Source: Bifidobacterium aerophilum (GTDB lineage: Bacteria > Actinomycetota > Actinomycetes > Actinomycetales > Bifidobacteriaceae). From it: a stretch of 64,000 nucleotides of DNA. The translations under genes were made by a program, and so were the position numbers. The notes below the pieces were generated by a model. It was not told the DNA's origin. It worked only from the letters and a program-made list of their open reading frames with translations, and did no database searches. Below are positions 35,681-43,894 of the stretch, in pieces. The DNA is taken from NCBI RefSeq assembly GCF_010667685.1, contig NZ_WHZW01000012.1:1-64000 (forward strand). The letters run 5' to 3'. The number at the start of each line of letters is the position of its first letter. Positions within the stretch are counted from its first letter, which is position 1.

Positions 35681-37372
35681 ATGGCAAGTGAACACAAGAT
35701 TCTGCATGGTATCGGCGTGTGCGCCGGCACGGCATCCGGCCCGCTGGCCCTCGTGCGCGAGGCGCCGGGCGTGGACGAGCACGAGCCCGCCTGCACCGAT
35801 CCGGCCGCCGATACCGAGCGCGTCAAGGCCGCGATGGAAGCGGTCGTGGCCAGCCTCAAGGCCCGCGCCGAGAAGACCACGTCCGACAAGTCCCGCGCCG
35901 TGCTGGAGGCAACCGCCCAGCTCGCCGGCGACCGCGGTCTGGCCAAGGCCATCACCAAGCGCCTCAAGGCCGGCGACGGCGTGACCCACGCCGTGTACAA
36001 CGCGGTCGAAGGCTATGCCGAAATGCTCAAGAAGCTCGGCGGCTACATGGCCGAGCGCGTCACCGATCTGCACGACGTGCGCAACCGCACGATCTGCGAA
36101 TTGCGCGGCCTGCCCGCGCCGGGCGTGCCGGACATCACCACTCCGGTCGTGCTCGTCGCCCGTGACCTTGCCCCGGCCGAAACCGCCACGCTGAATCCGG
36201 AGACCGTGCTCGGCGTCATCACCGAGGAAGGCGGCCCGACCAGCCATACCGCCATCCTCGCCGCCCAGCTCGGCATTCCGGCGGCCGTCAAGGTCTCCGG
36301 CGTGCTTGAATCCGTGGCCGAAGGCGACACCATCGCCCTCGACGGCGGCGTCGGCGAGATCATCGTCTCCCCGACCGAGGAAGAAGCCGGCCAGCTGGCC
36401 GAACGCTCCCGTCGCCGTGCCGCGGCCCTCGCCGGTTCCAGCGGCGAAGGCAGCACCCGCGACGGCTTCAAGGTCAAGCTGCTCGCCAACATCGGTACGG
36501 TGGCCGATGCCGAAGCCGCAGCGAAGTTCGACCTCGAAGGCTCCGGCCTGTTCCGCACCGAGTTCCTGTTCCTCGGCCGCGAAACCGCTCCGACCCTCGA
36601 AGAGCAGACCGACACCTACACCAAGGTGCTCCAGGCGTTCGGCGACCGCCGCGTCGTCGTGCGTACGCTCGACGCCGGCGCCGACAAGCCGCTCGCCTTC
36701 GCCAACCTCGGCGAGGAGGAGAACCCAGCCCTCGGCGTGCGTGGTCTGCGTCTGAGCCAGCGCCGCGAAGACCTGCTCGACACCCAGCTGCAGGCGCTCG
36801 CCAACGCCTACGAGGCCACCCACGGCGATCTGTGGGTCATGGCCCCGATGGTCGCCACCGTGGAGGAAGCCGAATGGTTCGCCAACAAGGTGCGCGCGCT
36901 CGGCCTGCCGAAGGTCGGCGTGATGATCGAGGTGCCCGCCGCCGCGATCCGCTCCGCGCAGGTGCTGTCCGTCGTGGACTTCGCCTCGCTCGGCACCAAC
37001 GACCTCGCGCAGTACACGATGGCCGCCGACCGACTCAAGGGTGAACTGGCCAACCTGCTCACCCCGTGGCAGCCGGCCGTGCTCAACATGATCAAGGCCG
37101 CGTGCGACGGTGGCAAGGCCACCGGCAAGTACGTGGGCGTGTGCGGCGAGGCCGGCGGCGATCCGCTGCTGGCGCTCGTGCTCGCCGGCCTTGGCGTGCA
37201 GTCGCTGTCGATGGCCCCGAAGAAGGTCAACGCCGTGCGTGCCGCCCTGCGTCTGCACGACATGTCGACCTGCCAGCAGATGGCCGCCTACGCGGTCGAC
37301 GCGCGTACCGCCGCCGACGCCCGCGCCGCGGTGATCGCCCTGGCCGACCCGATGCTGCTCGATCTGCTCTGA
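35681..37372 (+). CDS. ptsI: PTS enzyme I (phosphoenolpyruvate-protein phosphotransferase)
   Basis: A 563-residue EI, which takes phosphate from PEP and passes it to HPr. The swivelling domain has GGPTSHTAILAAQLGIPA with the phospho-histidine at His189. The C-terminal PEP-binding barrel shows LFRTEFLFLGRE, MIEVPAAAIRSAQVLSVVDF, ASLGTNDLAQYTMAADR and VCGEAGGDPLLALVLAGLGV (catalytic Cys). AGGAGCACCGCAT precedes the ATG. It is the last gene of the PTS unit, and two hairpins follow its stop. Confidence 0.97.
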   Translation: MASEHKILHGIGVCAGTASGPLALVREAPGVDEHEPACTDPAADTERVKAAMEAVVASLKARAEKTTSDKSRAVLEATAQLAGDRGLAKAITKRLKAGDGVTHAVYNAVEGYAEMLKKLGGYMAERVTDLHDVRNRTICELRGLPAPGVPDITTPVVLVARDLAPAETATLNPETVLGVITEEGGPTSHTAILAAQLGIPAAVKVSGVLESVAEGDTIALDGGVGEIIVSPTEEEAGQLAERSRRRAAALAGSSGEGSTRDGFKVKLLANIGTVADAEAAAKFDLEGSGLFRTEFLFLGRETAPTLEEQTDTYTKVLQAFGDRRVVVRTLDAGADKPLAFANLGEEENPALGVRGLRLSQRREDLLDTQLQALANAYEATHGDLWVMAPMVATVEEAEWFANKVRALGLPKVGVMIEVPAAAIRSAQVLSVVDFASLGTNDLAQYTMAADRLKGELANLLTPWQPAVLNMIKAACDGGKATGKYVGVCGEAGGDPLLALVLAGLGVQSLSMAPKKVNAVRAALRLHDMSTCQQMAAYAVDARTAADARAAVIALADPMLLDLL

Positions 37373-37389
37373 TCGAGTGAGTCTCGTCT

Positions 37390-37485
37390 GATCCGGTAGG
37401 TTGTTCGCCTATCTTGTACCTGCCGGATCGTCTTCCTTTATGCGTGTGCCCTCGCCTCCGAATCCGGAAGCGGGGGCACACGCAT
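37390..37485 (+). terminator. Double hairpin terminator after ptsI
   Basis: Hairpin one pairs GATCCGGTAGGT (37390-37401) with ACCTGCCGGATC (37418-37429), followed by GTCTTCCTTTAT. Hairpin two pairs ATGCGTGTGCCCTCGC (37440-37455) with GCGGGGGCACACGCAT (37470-37485), with one mismatch. They open the 417-base gene-free stretch 37373-37789, whose other content is the repeat at 37561-37714. Confidence 0.75.
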
Positions 37486-37560
37486 ATCCGGGATATTGGC
37501 GGGACGGGCGGGATCGCGCTTTGTGATGCTGTGTTTATTTGCGACACTTACGTGCCGCGT

Positions 37561-37714
37561 ACCCCAACCCGCCCGGCCTGCGCCGGGCACCCTCCCCTAA
37601 GAGGGGAGGGAAAGGGGCAAACCCTCAGAGGAGTCTATTCGGCTGATCGTCGCGGCGGCGACACGTTTCCCTCCCCTCTTAGGGGAGGGTGTCAGCGAAG
37701 CTGACGGGTGGGGG
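37561..37714. repeat. Two inverted copies of the dispersed hairpin repeat (family A)
   Basis: The left copy (37561-37610) is reversed, with the CCCTCCCC/GGGGAGGG stem and a GCCCGGC/GCCGGGC hairpin in place of the usual small palindrome. The right copy (37669-37714) has CCCTCCCCTCTTAGGGGAGGG and then GTCAGCGAAGCTGACGGGTGGGG. The pair encloses 58 bases that show no gene. Confidence 0.8.
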
Positions 37715-37789
37715 TACCGCGGCGAAGCCGCCAATAACGCAGTATCGCGCGAAAGCGCGATACCATCGTCAGCCGCTGACAGCTGACGA

Positions 37790-38917
37790 CTAGTCCCTGA
37801 TCGACGGAATGATGCCGGTCGCGGAGAAGTCCGGGTCGACCTCCGGCACGCGCACGCACAGCGCCCTGCGCTCCACGTCGAAGCGCAGATGCTGCGTGGG
37901 CGGCAGCATGTCGCCGTCGACCTGCGCCGGCACCGGCTTCTCCAGCGTGATCTCGGCGCTGACGCCTTGGATGTTGTCGATCGACGAGCTGACCGACAAT
38001 GGGCTGGAACCGGACTTGCCGGTGATCGTCTGATGCACCACGTCGCCGAACAGGTTCGCCCATCCGATGATGCCGCCCGACGTGTCGATGATCTCGAAAT
38101 CAAGGATGCCGTCGTCGTACAGCGCGTCCGGCATCAGTGAGAACATCGGGATCTGACCGCAGTTGCCGGCCATGAACGTGCGGAACTGCAGCCCGCGGAT
38201 CGTGTGCGAGCTACCGTCGGCGCTGCGGATCGTCACCGCGCCGCGGAACTTCGGGATGAACAGGTTCTTCACGCCCGACACGAAATACGCCAGCCAGCTG
38301 ATGTTTTTCTTGAGTTCGGGATCGGTGTCGTCGATCATCACCGCGTCGAAGCCGATGCCGGCGACGATCAGGAACGCATGCCCGTGATCGGTGTTCGGGT
38401 CGTCAAGCAATGTAAGCCGTCCCACGTCGACGTGCCGCGAGCCGTGCGAGGTCGCCACCGACAGCGCCGCGTCGATATCGTCCACCGGAATGCCCATATT
38501 GCGGGCGAACAGGTTGCCCGTGCCGATCGGGATGATGCCCATCGCGTGACCGGTGCCCGCGACCGCGCTCGCCACCGTGCGCACCGTGCCGTCGCCGCCG
38601 ACCGCGACCACCACGTCCGCGCCGTGGGCCAGCGCCTCCTTCGCGCACGCACGGCCGTCCTTGTCAAGCTGCGTTTCGATGAACTCGACTTCCTTCAGCC
38701 CCTTCTCCTTGCAGAACTGCTTGATGTGCCGCTTGCGTTCCTTCGCCTGCGGTTTCGACGGGTTGACGATGAACGCGTAATGCACCTGGTCGTCGTCGCG
38801 CTGGTCGATGCGCTCGGCGAGCCGACGTTTGCGGTAGGCGCGGACCGCGAACAGCGCGGCCGCGGCGATGGCGGCGATGCCGAGAAGGACTGCGATGATG
38901 ATGACGACTGTAGGCAT
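37790..38917 (-). CDS. Diacylglycerol/lipid kinase family protein
   Basis: A 375-residue DagK/LCB5-family kinase that phosphorylates diacylglycerol or a related lipid. An N-terminal membrane helix (VVIIIAVLLGIAAIAAAALF) is followed by the catalytic domain with FIVNPSKPQAKERK, the ATP-binding VVAVGGDGTVRTVASAVAG and PIGTGNLFARNMGIP, and then a beta-rich C-terminal domain (LMPDALYDDGILDFEIID). The ATG at 38917 follows GGAAACC; an in-frame ATG nine bases upstream (38926) is equally possible. The open frame continues further upstream but looks non-coding. The gene stands alone between repeat-rich spacers. Confidence 0.9.
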   Translation of the reverse strand: MPTVVIIIAVLLGIAAIAAAALFAVRAYRKRRLAERIDQRDDDQVHYAFIVNPSKPQAKERKRHIKQFCKEKGLKEVEFIETQLDKDGRACAKEALAHGADVVVAVGGDGTVRTVASAVAGTGHAMGIIPIGTGNLFARNMGIPVDDIDAALSVATSHGSRHVDVGRLTLLDDPNTDHGHAFLIVAGIGFDAVMIDDTDPELKKNISWLAYFVSGVKNLFIPKFRGAVTIRSADGSSHTIRGLQFRTFMAGNCGQIPMFSLMPDALYDDGILDFEIIDTSGGIIGWANLFGDVVHQTITGKSGSSPLSVSSSIDNIQGVSAEITLEKPVPAQVDGDMLPPTQHLRFDVERRALCVRVPEVDPDFSATGIIPSIRD

Positions 38918-39079
38918 GGTTTCCATTGTGGCGTCCCGGGCGGAACAATCCGGCCGCAACACGGCGAAAATCGACGATTCCTGCACGATCGCCATAGTGC
39001 GGTCGGAGCATGCCTCTGCGACGGGGGGCGTGTCCGGTCGGCATGACGCCCGATACACTGGAATGTATTGTCCCGAGAC

Positions 39080-39211
39080 ATGCGTCAACTATCCTTCGCG
39101 AAGCGGGTGGAGGGGATTGCGGCGGCGCGGGCGAAAGTCGAGCGGGTGCTTGCCTTGGACGATGAGCTCTTCGCGTTCCTCCGGTCCCGCGCCTTCCGCG
39201 GTTCCCTATAG
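39080..39211 (+). CDS. Small frame, possible gene remnant
   Basis: A 43-codon frame starting MRQLSFAKRVEGIAAARAK and ending FLRSRAFRGSL. Composition and third-position GC look coding-like and the peptide is a long amphipathic helix. It has no clear Shine-Dalgarno sequence and I recognise no family. It lies in the 38918-39456 gap, which otherwise holds the palindrome at 39311-39364 and short AT-rich repeats. It could be a small gene or the end of a deleted one. Confidence 0.25.
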   Translation: MRQLSFAKRVEGIAAARAKVERVLALDDELFAFLRSRAFRGSL

Positions 39212-39278
39212 TCGATCGTCGCAGATGATTTCCTTCATGCAATGCGTCGCCGGCTGGATATTTGAGCTGCAACGCGCT

Positions 39279-39405
39279 GTTCTATTTGTTATATTTGTTC
39301 TATTTCGATGAGCTTGTATGGCTTGTTATCGTTGCGATATCAACGATAACAAGCCATACAAGCTGAGTTGATGGGTTTGTTCTATAGATTTTCTATTTGT
39401 TCTAT
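39279..39405. repeat. Perfect 24-bp palindrome flanked by GTTCTAT repeats
   Basis: Arms 39311-39334 and 39341-39364 are perfectly complementary around CGATAT. The outermost bases are AGCTTGTATGG. Copies of TTTGTTCTAT lie on both sides at 39294-39303, 39376-39385 and 39396-39405, with a shorter GTTCTAT at 39279-39285. A TATAGT box follows at 39412-39417. The block is markedly AT-richer than its surroundings and forms the promoter region of the ATPase gene. No T-run follows the palindrome, so it is not an obvious terminator. Confidence 0.85.
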
Positions 39406-39456
39406 AAGCGGTATAGTGGGGATATGTCGAGCAACCGGCGCTGCGAAGGGGGCATC

Positions 39457-40566
39457 ATGGCGTTTCCCGCGAATCCGTTCAAACCCACGGCCGGCGTCAT
39501 GCCGCCGGTGCTGATCGGCCGAGAATCCATCGGATTGGATTTTTCCGAAGGGCTGGATGATGGGCCAGGTGCGCCTGACCGGTTGATGTTGGTCACAGGG
39601 CCGCGAGGCAGCGGCAAAACCGTGATGCTTACGGAGCTGGGGCTGATCGCCGCCCGTCGACATTGGATGGTGGTCGACGAAACGGCGTCCGAAGGCTTGA
39701 CGGAGCGACTCATCGCACGTATCGCCCCGGAATCGAGTCGCATCGCCGGAGTAAGCATCAAGCCATCGTTGATGGGTGCCAGCTTGGGAGAGGTGAATAT
39801 CGCGCCGGCGTTGCGCCCTTCCACGCTGCGCGATGCCATGACTGCGCGTCTTCGTTCCTTGGGCAAGGGCAAGGGGCTGCTCATCACCGTCGACGAAACC
39901 CAGGATGCATCCATGGAGGACATGACCGCCATCGCGACCGCCGCCCAGCATATGCTGCGAGACAACGCCGAGGTGGCATTCGTATTCGCCGGATTGCCCT
40001 CCCTCGTATCCGATCTGCTCAATGCCAAGGTGCTGACCTTCCTGCGTCGTGCCTCGATCAAAGAACTTGGCGACGTACCGATGAACGAAGTGCGGGATGC
40101 ATTCGCCTCCACGATTCGCGGCGCCGGACTGTCGATCACGGACGAAGCATTGGATCTTGCCGCGCAAAGCACAGGCGGATATCCGTACATGATCCAGCTG
40201 GTCGGATACAACATGTGGCGCATGGCACGACGCCGCGCCGACGGGTTGGGACTCTCCATCTCATTGGATGACGTACAGGCCGGTGTGGAACAGGCGCGGG
40301 CGAAACTGGGGGAGGGCGTGTGCGCTCCCGTGATCAAGCAGCTCTCCGACCGGGCTCTCGATTACGTGATGGCCATGGCACGGGATGACGGGCCATCATC
40401 GACTTCGGACATAGCCGCGCGTATGGGCGAAAGCATGGACTACGCCAACATCTACCGGCAACGGCTGATCGAAGACCATATCATCACGTCTCCGGCACGA
40501 GGACTTGTCGATTTCGCCATACCGTTTCTGCGCGAGTATCTGAGGGCCTCGCATCGTTCGGATTAG
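39457..40566 (+). CDS. AAA-family ATP-binding protein with C-terminal winged helix
   Basis: A 369-residue P-loop ATPase of the archaeal/bacterial AAA_16-like type. It begins NPFKPTAGVMPPVLIGRE, then Walker A VTGPRGSGKTVM, Walker B GLLITVDETQD, sensor FVFAGLPSLV, a lid domain, and a C-terminal winged helix (about 300-369, TSDIAARMGESMDYANIYRQ). Relatives are often found singly or in mobile contexts, and their function is unknown. I prefer the ATG at 39457 (GAAGGGGGCATC upstream, matching family N-termini). The ATG at 39424 lies six bases after a TATAGT box and could be a leaderless start. The promoter region carries the 24-bp palindrome. Confidence 0.8.
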   Translation: MAFPANPFKPTAGVMPPVLIGRESIGLDFSEGLDDGPGAPDRLMLVTGPRGSGKTVMLTELGLIAARRHWMVVDETASEGLTERLIARIAPESSRIAGVSIKPSLMGASLGEVNIAPALRPSTLRDAMTARLRSLGKGKGLLITVDETQDASMEDMTAIATAAQHMLRDNAEVAFVFAGLPSLVSDLLNAKVLTFLRRASIKELGDVPMNEVRDAFASTIRGAGLSITDEALDLAAQSTGGYPYMIQLVGYNMWRMARRRADGLGLSISLDDVQAGVEQARAKLGEGVCAPVIKQLSDRALDYVMAMARDDGPSSTSDIAARMGESMDYANIYRQRLIEDHIITSPARGLVDFAIPFLREYLRASHRSD

Positions 40567-40812
40567 CGGCCGCATTTCCGACATGACGCATGCAATGTCG
40601 GCCGCACACGACGACCATCCGAACATCAGCGAACAAGCGGCGCCCGCCACCGTGCGCGAACTGTTCCACATCATCATCTGGACCGGGTACCATCTGACCG
40701 TCGCCTACGATAAAGTACCTGTCTGCGCGAGAAAGCCACCGCTTTCCTGCGCAGCCTGGACAATAACATTGTGCGCACTCGCGTGTCGGCTTACGGCGGT
40801 AGGCTTGGGCCT

Positions 40813-42099
40813 ATGCTTGATATTCAATTCATCCGTGAACATGCCGACGTGGTCAAGGAATCGCAGCGCAAGCGCGGCGAATCCGTCGAACTCGTCGATG
40901 AGGTGCTCCAGTCCGACGAGACGCGTCGTGCCGCCCTCAAGGAATTCGAGGCCGCCCGCGCCCAGCAGAAGGAGATCGGCAAGAAGGTCGCCGCCGCGCC
41001 GGCCGACGAGAAGGCCGCGCTGATCGCGCAGACCAAGGAACTCGCCGCCAAGGTCGCCGAGTACAAGGCCACCGCGGATTCCGCCGCCGAGGAATACACC
41101 ACCGCCATGTGGAAGCTGTCCAACATCGTCGAGCCGGAAGCTCCGGAAGGCGGCGAGGACGACTACGTGGTCGTCAAGAAGGTCGGCCAGATCCGCGACT
41201 TCGCGGCCGAAGGCTTCGAACCGAAGGATCACCTGACCCTCGGCACCGAGGTCGCCGGCATCGACATGCGCCGCGGCGTCAAGGTCGGTGGCTCCCGCTT
41301 CTACTTCCTGCGCGGCGCGGTCGCCCGCATGCAGATCGCCATGCTCACCATGGCCGTCGACCAGGCCGAGCAGCACGGCTTCGTACTCGCCATCACCCCG
41401 ACGCTCGTGCGCCCCGAGGTCATGCGCGGCACCGGCTTCCTCAACTCCCACGCCGACGAGATCTACCGCCTGCGCGAGCCCGACGACCAGTACCTCGTCG
41501 GCACGTCCGAAGTGGCGCTCGCCGGCATGCACGAGAACGAGATCCTTGATCTTGGCAACGGCCCGCTGCGCTACTGCGGCTGGTCGTCCTGCTACCGCCG
41601 CGAGGCCGGCGCCGCCGGCAAGGACACCTCCGGCATCATCCGCGTGCACCAGTTCGACAAGGTCGAAATGTTCGTGTACGCGAAGCAGGAGGACTCCTAC
41701 GCCGAGCACCAGCACCTGCTCGAGATGGAGCAGGAGATGCTCGCCAAGGTCGAGGTGCCGTACCGCATCATCGACACCGCCGCCGGCGATCTCGGCTCCT
41801 CCGCCGCCCGCAAGTTCGACTGCGAGGCGTGGGTGCCGACCCAGGGCCGCTACCGCGAGCTGACCTCCACCTCGAACTGCACCGAGTACCAGGCCCGCCG
41901 CCTCAACATCCGCGAGCGTACCGAGGACGGTTCGACCCGCCCGGTGTCGACTCTGAACGGCACGTTGGCCACCACCCGCTGGCTTGTCGCGATCCTCGAG
42001 AACCACCAGCAGAAGGACGGCTCCATCGAGATCCCGAAGGCCATGCGTCCGTACATGGGCGGCAAGGAAGTCATCGAGCCGACCAAATGGGAGGCGTGA
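40813..42099 (+). CDS. serS: Seryl-tRNA synthetase
   Basis: A 428-residue class II synthetase that charges tRNA-Ser, one of which is encoded 92 bases downstream. The N-terminal coiled-coil arm (about 30-105) binds the long variable arm of tRNA-Ser. Motif 2 is SSCYRREAGAAGKDTSGI and motif 3 is STLNGTLATTRWLVAIL. MLDIQFIREHADVV at 40813 is the standard N-terminus. There is no good Shine-Dalgarno sequence, but TAGGCT lies seven bases before the ATG, so the transcript may be leaderless. The 247 bases before it contain no gene I can support. Confidence 0.96.
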   Translation: MLDIQFIREHADVVKESQRKRGESVELVDEVLQSDETRRAALKEFEAARAQQKEIGKKVAAAPADEKAALIAQTKELAAKVAEYKATADSAAEEYTTAMWKLSNIVEPEAPEGGEDDYVVVKKVGQIRDFAAEGFEPKDHLTLGTEVAGIDMRRGVKVGGSRFYFLRGAVARMQIAMLTMAVDQAEQHGFVLAITPTLVRPEVMRGTGFLNSHADEIYRLREPDDQYLVGTSEVALAGMHENEILDLGNGPLRYCGWSSCYRREAGAAGKDTSGIIRVHQFDKVEMFVYAKQEDSYAEHQHLLEMEQEMLAKVEVPYRIIDTAAGDLGSSAARKFDCEAWVPTQGRYRELTSTSNCTEYQARRLNIRERTEDGSTRPVSTLNGTLATTRWLVAILENHQQKDGSIEIPKAMRPYMGGKEVIEPTKWEA

Positions 42100-42111
42100 C
42101 GGCGTCACGCC
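42093..42111 (+). terminator. Hairpin overlapping the serS stop codon
   Basis: GGCGTGAC (42093-42100) and GTCACGCC (42104-42111) pair perfectly around GGC; the stop TGA lies in the left arm. No T-run follows directly. Confidence 0.45.
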
Positions 42112-42191
42112 TGCACCGTGAGGGCTTTTCGTCCCCGCATGTATAATTGAACATCGTGCGCATCCGCGACTTCGTCGCGCGGCGCGCGTAA

Positions 42192-42276
42192 GGACAGATG
42201 TCTGAGCGGTCTAAAGAGACGGTCTTGAAAACCGTTGGAGCGCAAGCTCCCGCGAGTTCGAATCTCGCTCTGTCCG
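42192..42276 (+). tRNA. tRNA-Ser (TGA anticodon)
   Basis: An 85-base class II tRNA. The acceptor arms GGACAGA and TCTGTCC pair perfectly, with discriminator G at 42276. The anticodon loop CTTGAAA carries TGA at 42226-42228, there is a long variable arm, and the T loop is GTTCGAATC. CCA is not encoded. It reads UCA codons and others by wobble. serS lies upstream and a terminator follows. Confidence 0.95.
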
Positions 42277-42282
42277 CGGCAA

Positions 42283-42315
42283 GAAGGGTTCCGGGGTGCT
42301 TCCCCGGAACCCTTC
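42283..42315 (+). terminator. Terminator after tRNA-Ser
   Basis: GAAGGGTTCCGGGG (42283-42296) and CCCCGGAACCCTTC (42302-42315) pair perfectly around TGCTT. It also lies just after the stop of the small minus-strand gene at 42348, so it may serve both. Confidence 0.85.
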
Positions 42316-42347
42316 GTCATATCGAAAGCCTATCGGGCTATCGGGCG

Positions 42348-42455
42348 TCAGCGCTCGATGCCGTATTCCGCGTACATGTAGGCGTCGTACTGGTTGTCGC
42401 CGGAGTGGTGCGCGTCGCTGTGGTGCATGTCGTGATGAATGGCGTGTGCTTGCAT
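42348..42455 (-). CDS. Small His-rich protein, 35 residues
   Basis: A 35-residue frame starting MQAHAIHHDMHHSDAHHSGD and ending with a Tyr/acidic segment (NQYDAYMYAEYGIER). Seven histidines fall in the first 17 residues as HxxHH, HH and HH clusters, which suggests metal binding (Zn, Ni or Cu); the sequence does not prove it. AAAGGAACGATC directly precedes the ATG, which is as good a ribosome-binding site as any in the window. It lies between tRNA-Ser and the IS607 element, with a GCCACATCA/TGATGTGGC inverted repeat upstream (42501-42529). I recognise no family. Confidence 0.7.
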   Translation of the reverse strand: MQAHAIHHDMHHSDAHHSGDNQYDAYMYAEYGIER

Positions 42456-42595
42456 GATCGTTCCTTTGTCTAACCTCTATTTCATGTCACCATATGGTTT
42501 GCCACATCAGCATTTCCGGATGATGTGGCGAAAGCCACGAACAGGTGAATTCGTTCCGGCGCGAAGCTGAACATATGATGGTCGGCCGTTGCGAG

Positions 42596-43894
42596 CTAGT
42601 TTGTTTTAGCTTGCAGAACGCTCTTGCGGGCGTTCGCTCCAAGTCTTATGTCACTTGCGTGGCTGCTTGGTTCACGTTTCATCGGGGTCTGCCTTCCATC
42701 CTGGCGGGTGGCTGGTCTTGCGTCCCCTCCGCGTGCGTTTAACGTCTCCGGGGCACTCCCGGCGACTTGGATGTTGATGGCCGCGTTCAGGTCACGGTCG
42801 ATGGTCAGACCGCAGCTTTCGCAGTGGTAGGTTCGCGCGTTGAGGGAGAGCTTGGTTTTCACGCTCCCGCAGTTCGAGCAGAGTTTCGAGCTGGGATGCC
42901 AACGGTCGATGACATGCAGCCTCGCGCCCGTGCGGACGGTCTTGTATTCGAGTTGCCGGCGGAATTCCGCGAATGACGCGTCCTCAATGGCTTTGGCGAG
43001 GTGATGGTTTTTGACCATGCCGGCCACGTTCAGGTCTTCGATGCAGATGTCCGAGTACGTGGACGCGAGCATCGTGGTGAGCTTGTGCAGCAGGTCGCGG
43101 CGCTGCCCGGCGACATGGGCGTGGAGGCGCGCGACCCGCTCGCGCGCCTTGCGGCGGCGGTTCGAACCGCTGGTTTTGCGGCTCAACGCCTTCTGCATAC
43201 GTTTCAACCGGCGTTCGTTGGATGCAAGCGTATGCGGATTCGGGATGACGGTGCCATTCGAGAGCGTGGCAAGCGTTTTGACGCCCAAGTCGATGCCGAC
43301 CGTTCCGCCTGTCGGCATCCGGCCTAATGTCATGTCCGGCCGCTCCACGGTCAGTGACGCGTGCCAGCGGCCCGCATGTCGGCTGACGGTCATGCGCAGC
43401 ACTCTCGCGTTGCCGACCCGTTCCGCGACGTTCTCCATGCAATGCACGCGTCCGATTCGAGGCAGCTTCAACGCTTTCGGGTCGCCGTCGATGAGACCGA
43501 ACGAGCCGGTCGTGTACGCGAAACGCGGGGCCGCCTTGTCCTTGGACTTGAATCTCGGGAAACCGACCTTGCGTCCCTTGCGCCGTCCCTTCCGGCTTTT
43601 CGACCAGTTCGACAACGCGTCCGACAATGCTTCGAGCCCGCTGTTATACGATTCCTTGCTGTTCTCCCGCCACCACGGCACGCCATCGGCATCGACCGCC
43701 AGAGTATCCTTGCTCGCGTTCCACCAGCGGCGCAACGCGTACAAAGACCATGCCGGCTTCTCCTTGGCTTCAAGCATCTCCCTGACGTGAGCCAGCCCGG
43801 CATTGAACGCGAACCGCGCCGCACCCGCATGGGACAGCAGCAACCGTTCCTGAGATGGCGTCGCATCCAACGCGACCTTGACGGCCTCAAGCAT
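42596..43894 (-). CDS. tnpB: RNA-guided endonuclease TnpB (IS607-associated)
   Basis: A 432-residue TnpB, the compact ancestor-type relative of Cas12 that uses a transposon-encoded omega RNA to cut DNA. The split RuvC triad appears intact: Asp202 in GIDLGVKTL, Glu286 in ICIEDLNV, and the Asp pair 366/368 in TIDRDLNAAIN. A CxxC zinc finger lies at Cys339/342 and Cys358/361. The N-terminal HTH/OrfB region begins KVALDATPSQERLLLSHAG. No frameshift or stop is visible, so the nuclease could be active. It starts inside the last codons of tnpA. Any omega RNA should overlap the tnpB 3' end near 42596 and beyond. Confidence 0.93.
   Translation of the reverse strand: MLEAVKVALDATPSQERLLLSHAGAARFAFNAGLAHVREMLEAKEKPAWSLYALRRWWNASKDTLAVDADGVPWWRENSKESYNSGLEALSDALSNWSKSRKGRRKGRKVGFPRFKSKDKAAPRFAYTTGSFGLIDGDPKALKLPRIGRVHCMENVAERVGNARVLRMTVSRHAGRWHASLTVERPDMTLGRMPTGGTVGIDLGVKTLATLSNGTVIPNPHTLASNERRLKRMQKALSRKTSGSNRRRKARERVARLHAHVAGQRRDLLHKLTTMLASTYSDICIEDLNVAGMVKNHHLAKAIEDASFAEFRRQLEYKTVRTGARLHVIDRWHPSSKLCSNCGSVKTKLSLNARTYHCESCGLTIDRDLNAAINIQVAGSAPETLNARGGDARPATRQDGRQTPMKREPSSHASDIRLGANARKSVLQAKTN

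Noticed and set aside
40583..40812. Plus-strand frame before serS (from MTHAMSAAHDDHP)
   Set aside because: No ribosome-binding site, no family, and it overlaps the serS start in another frame.
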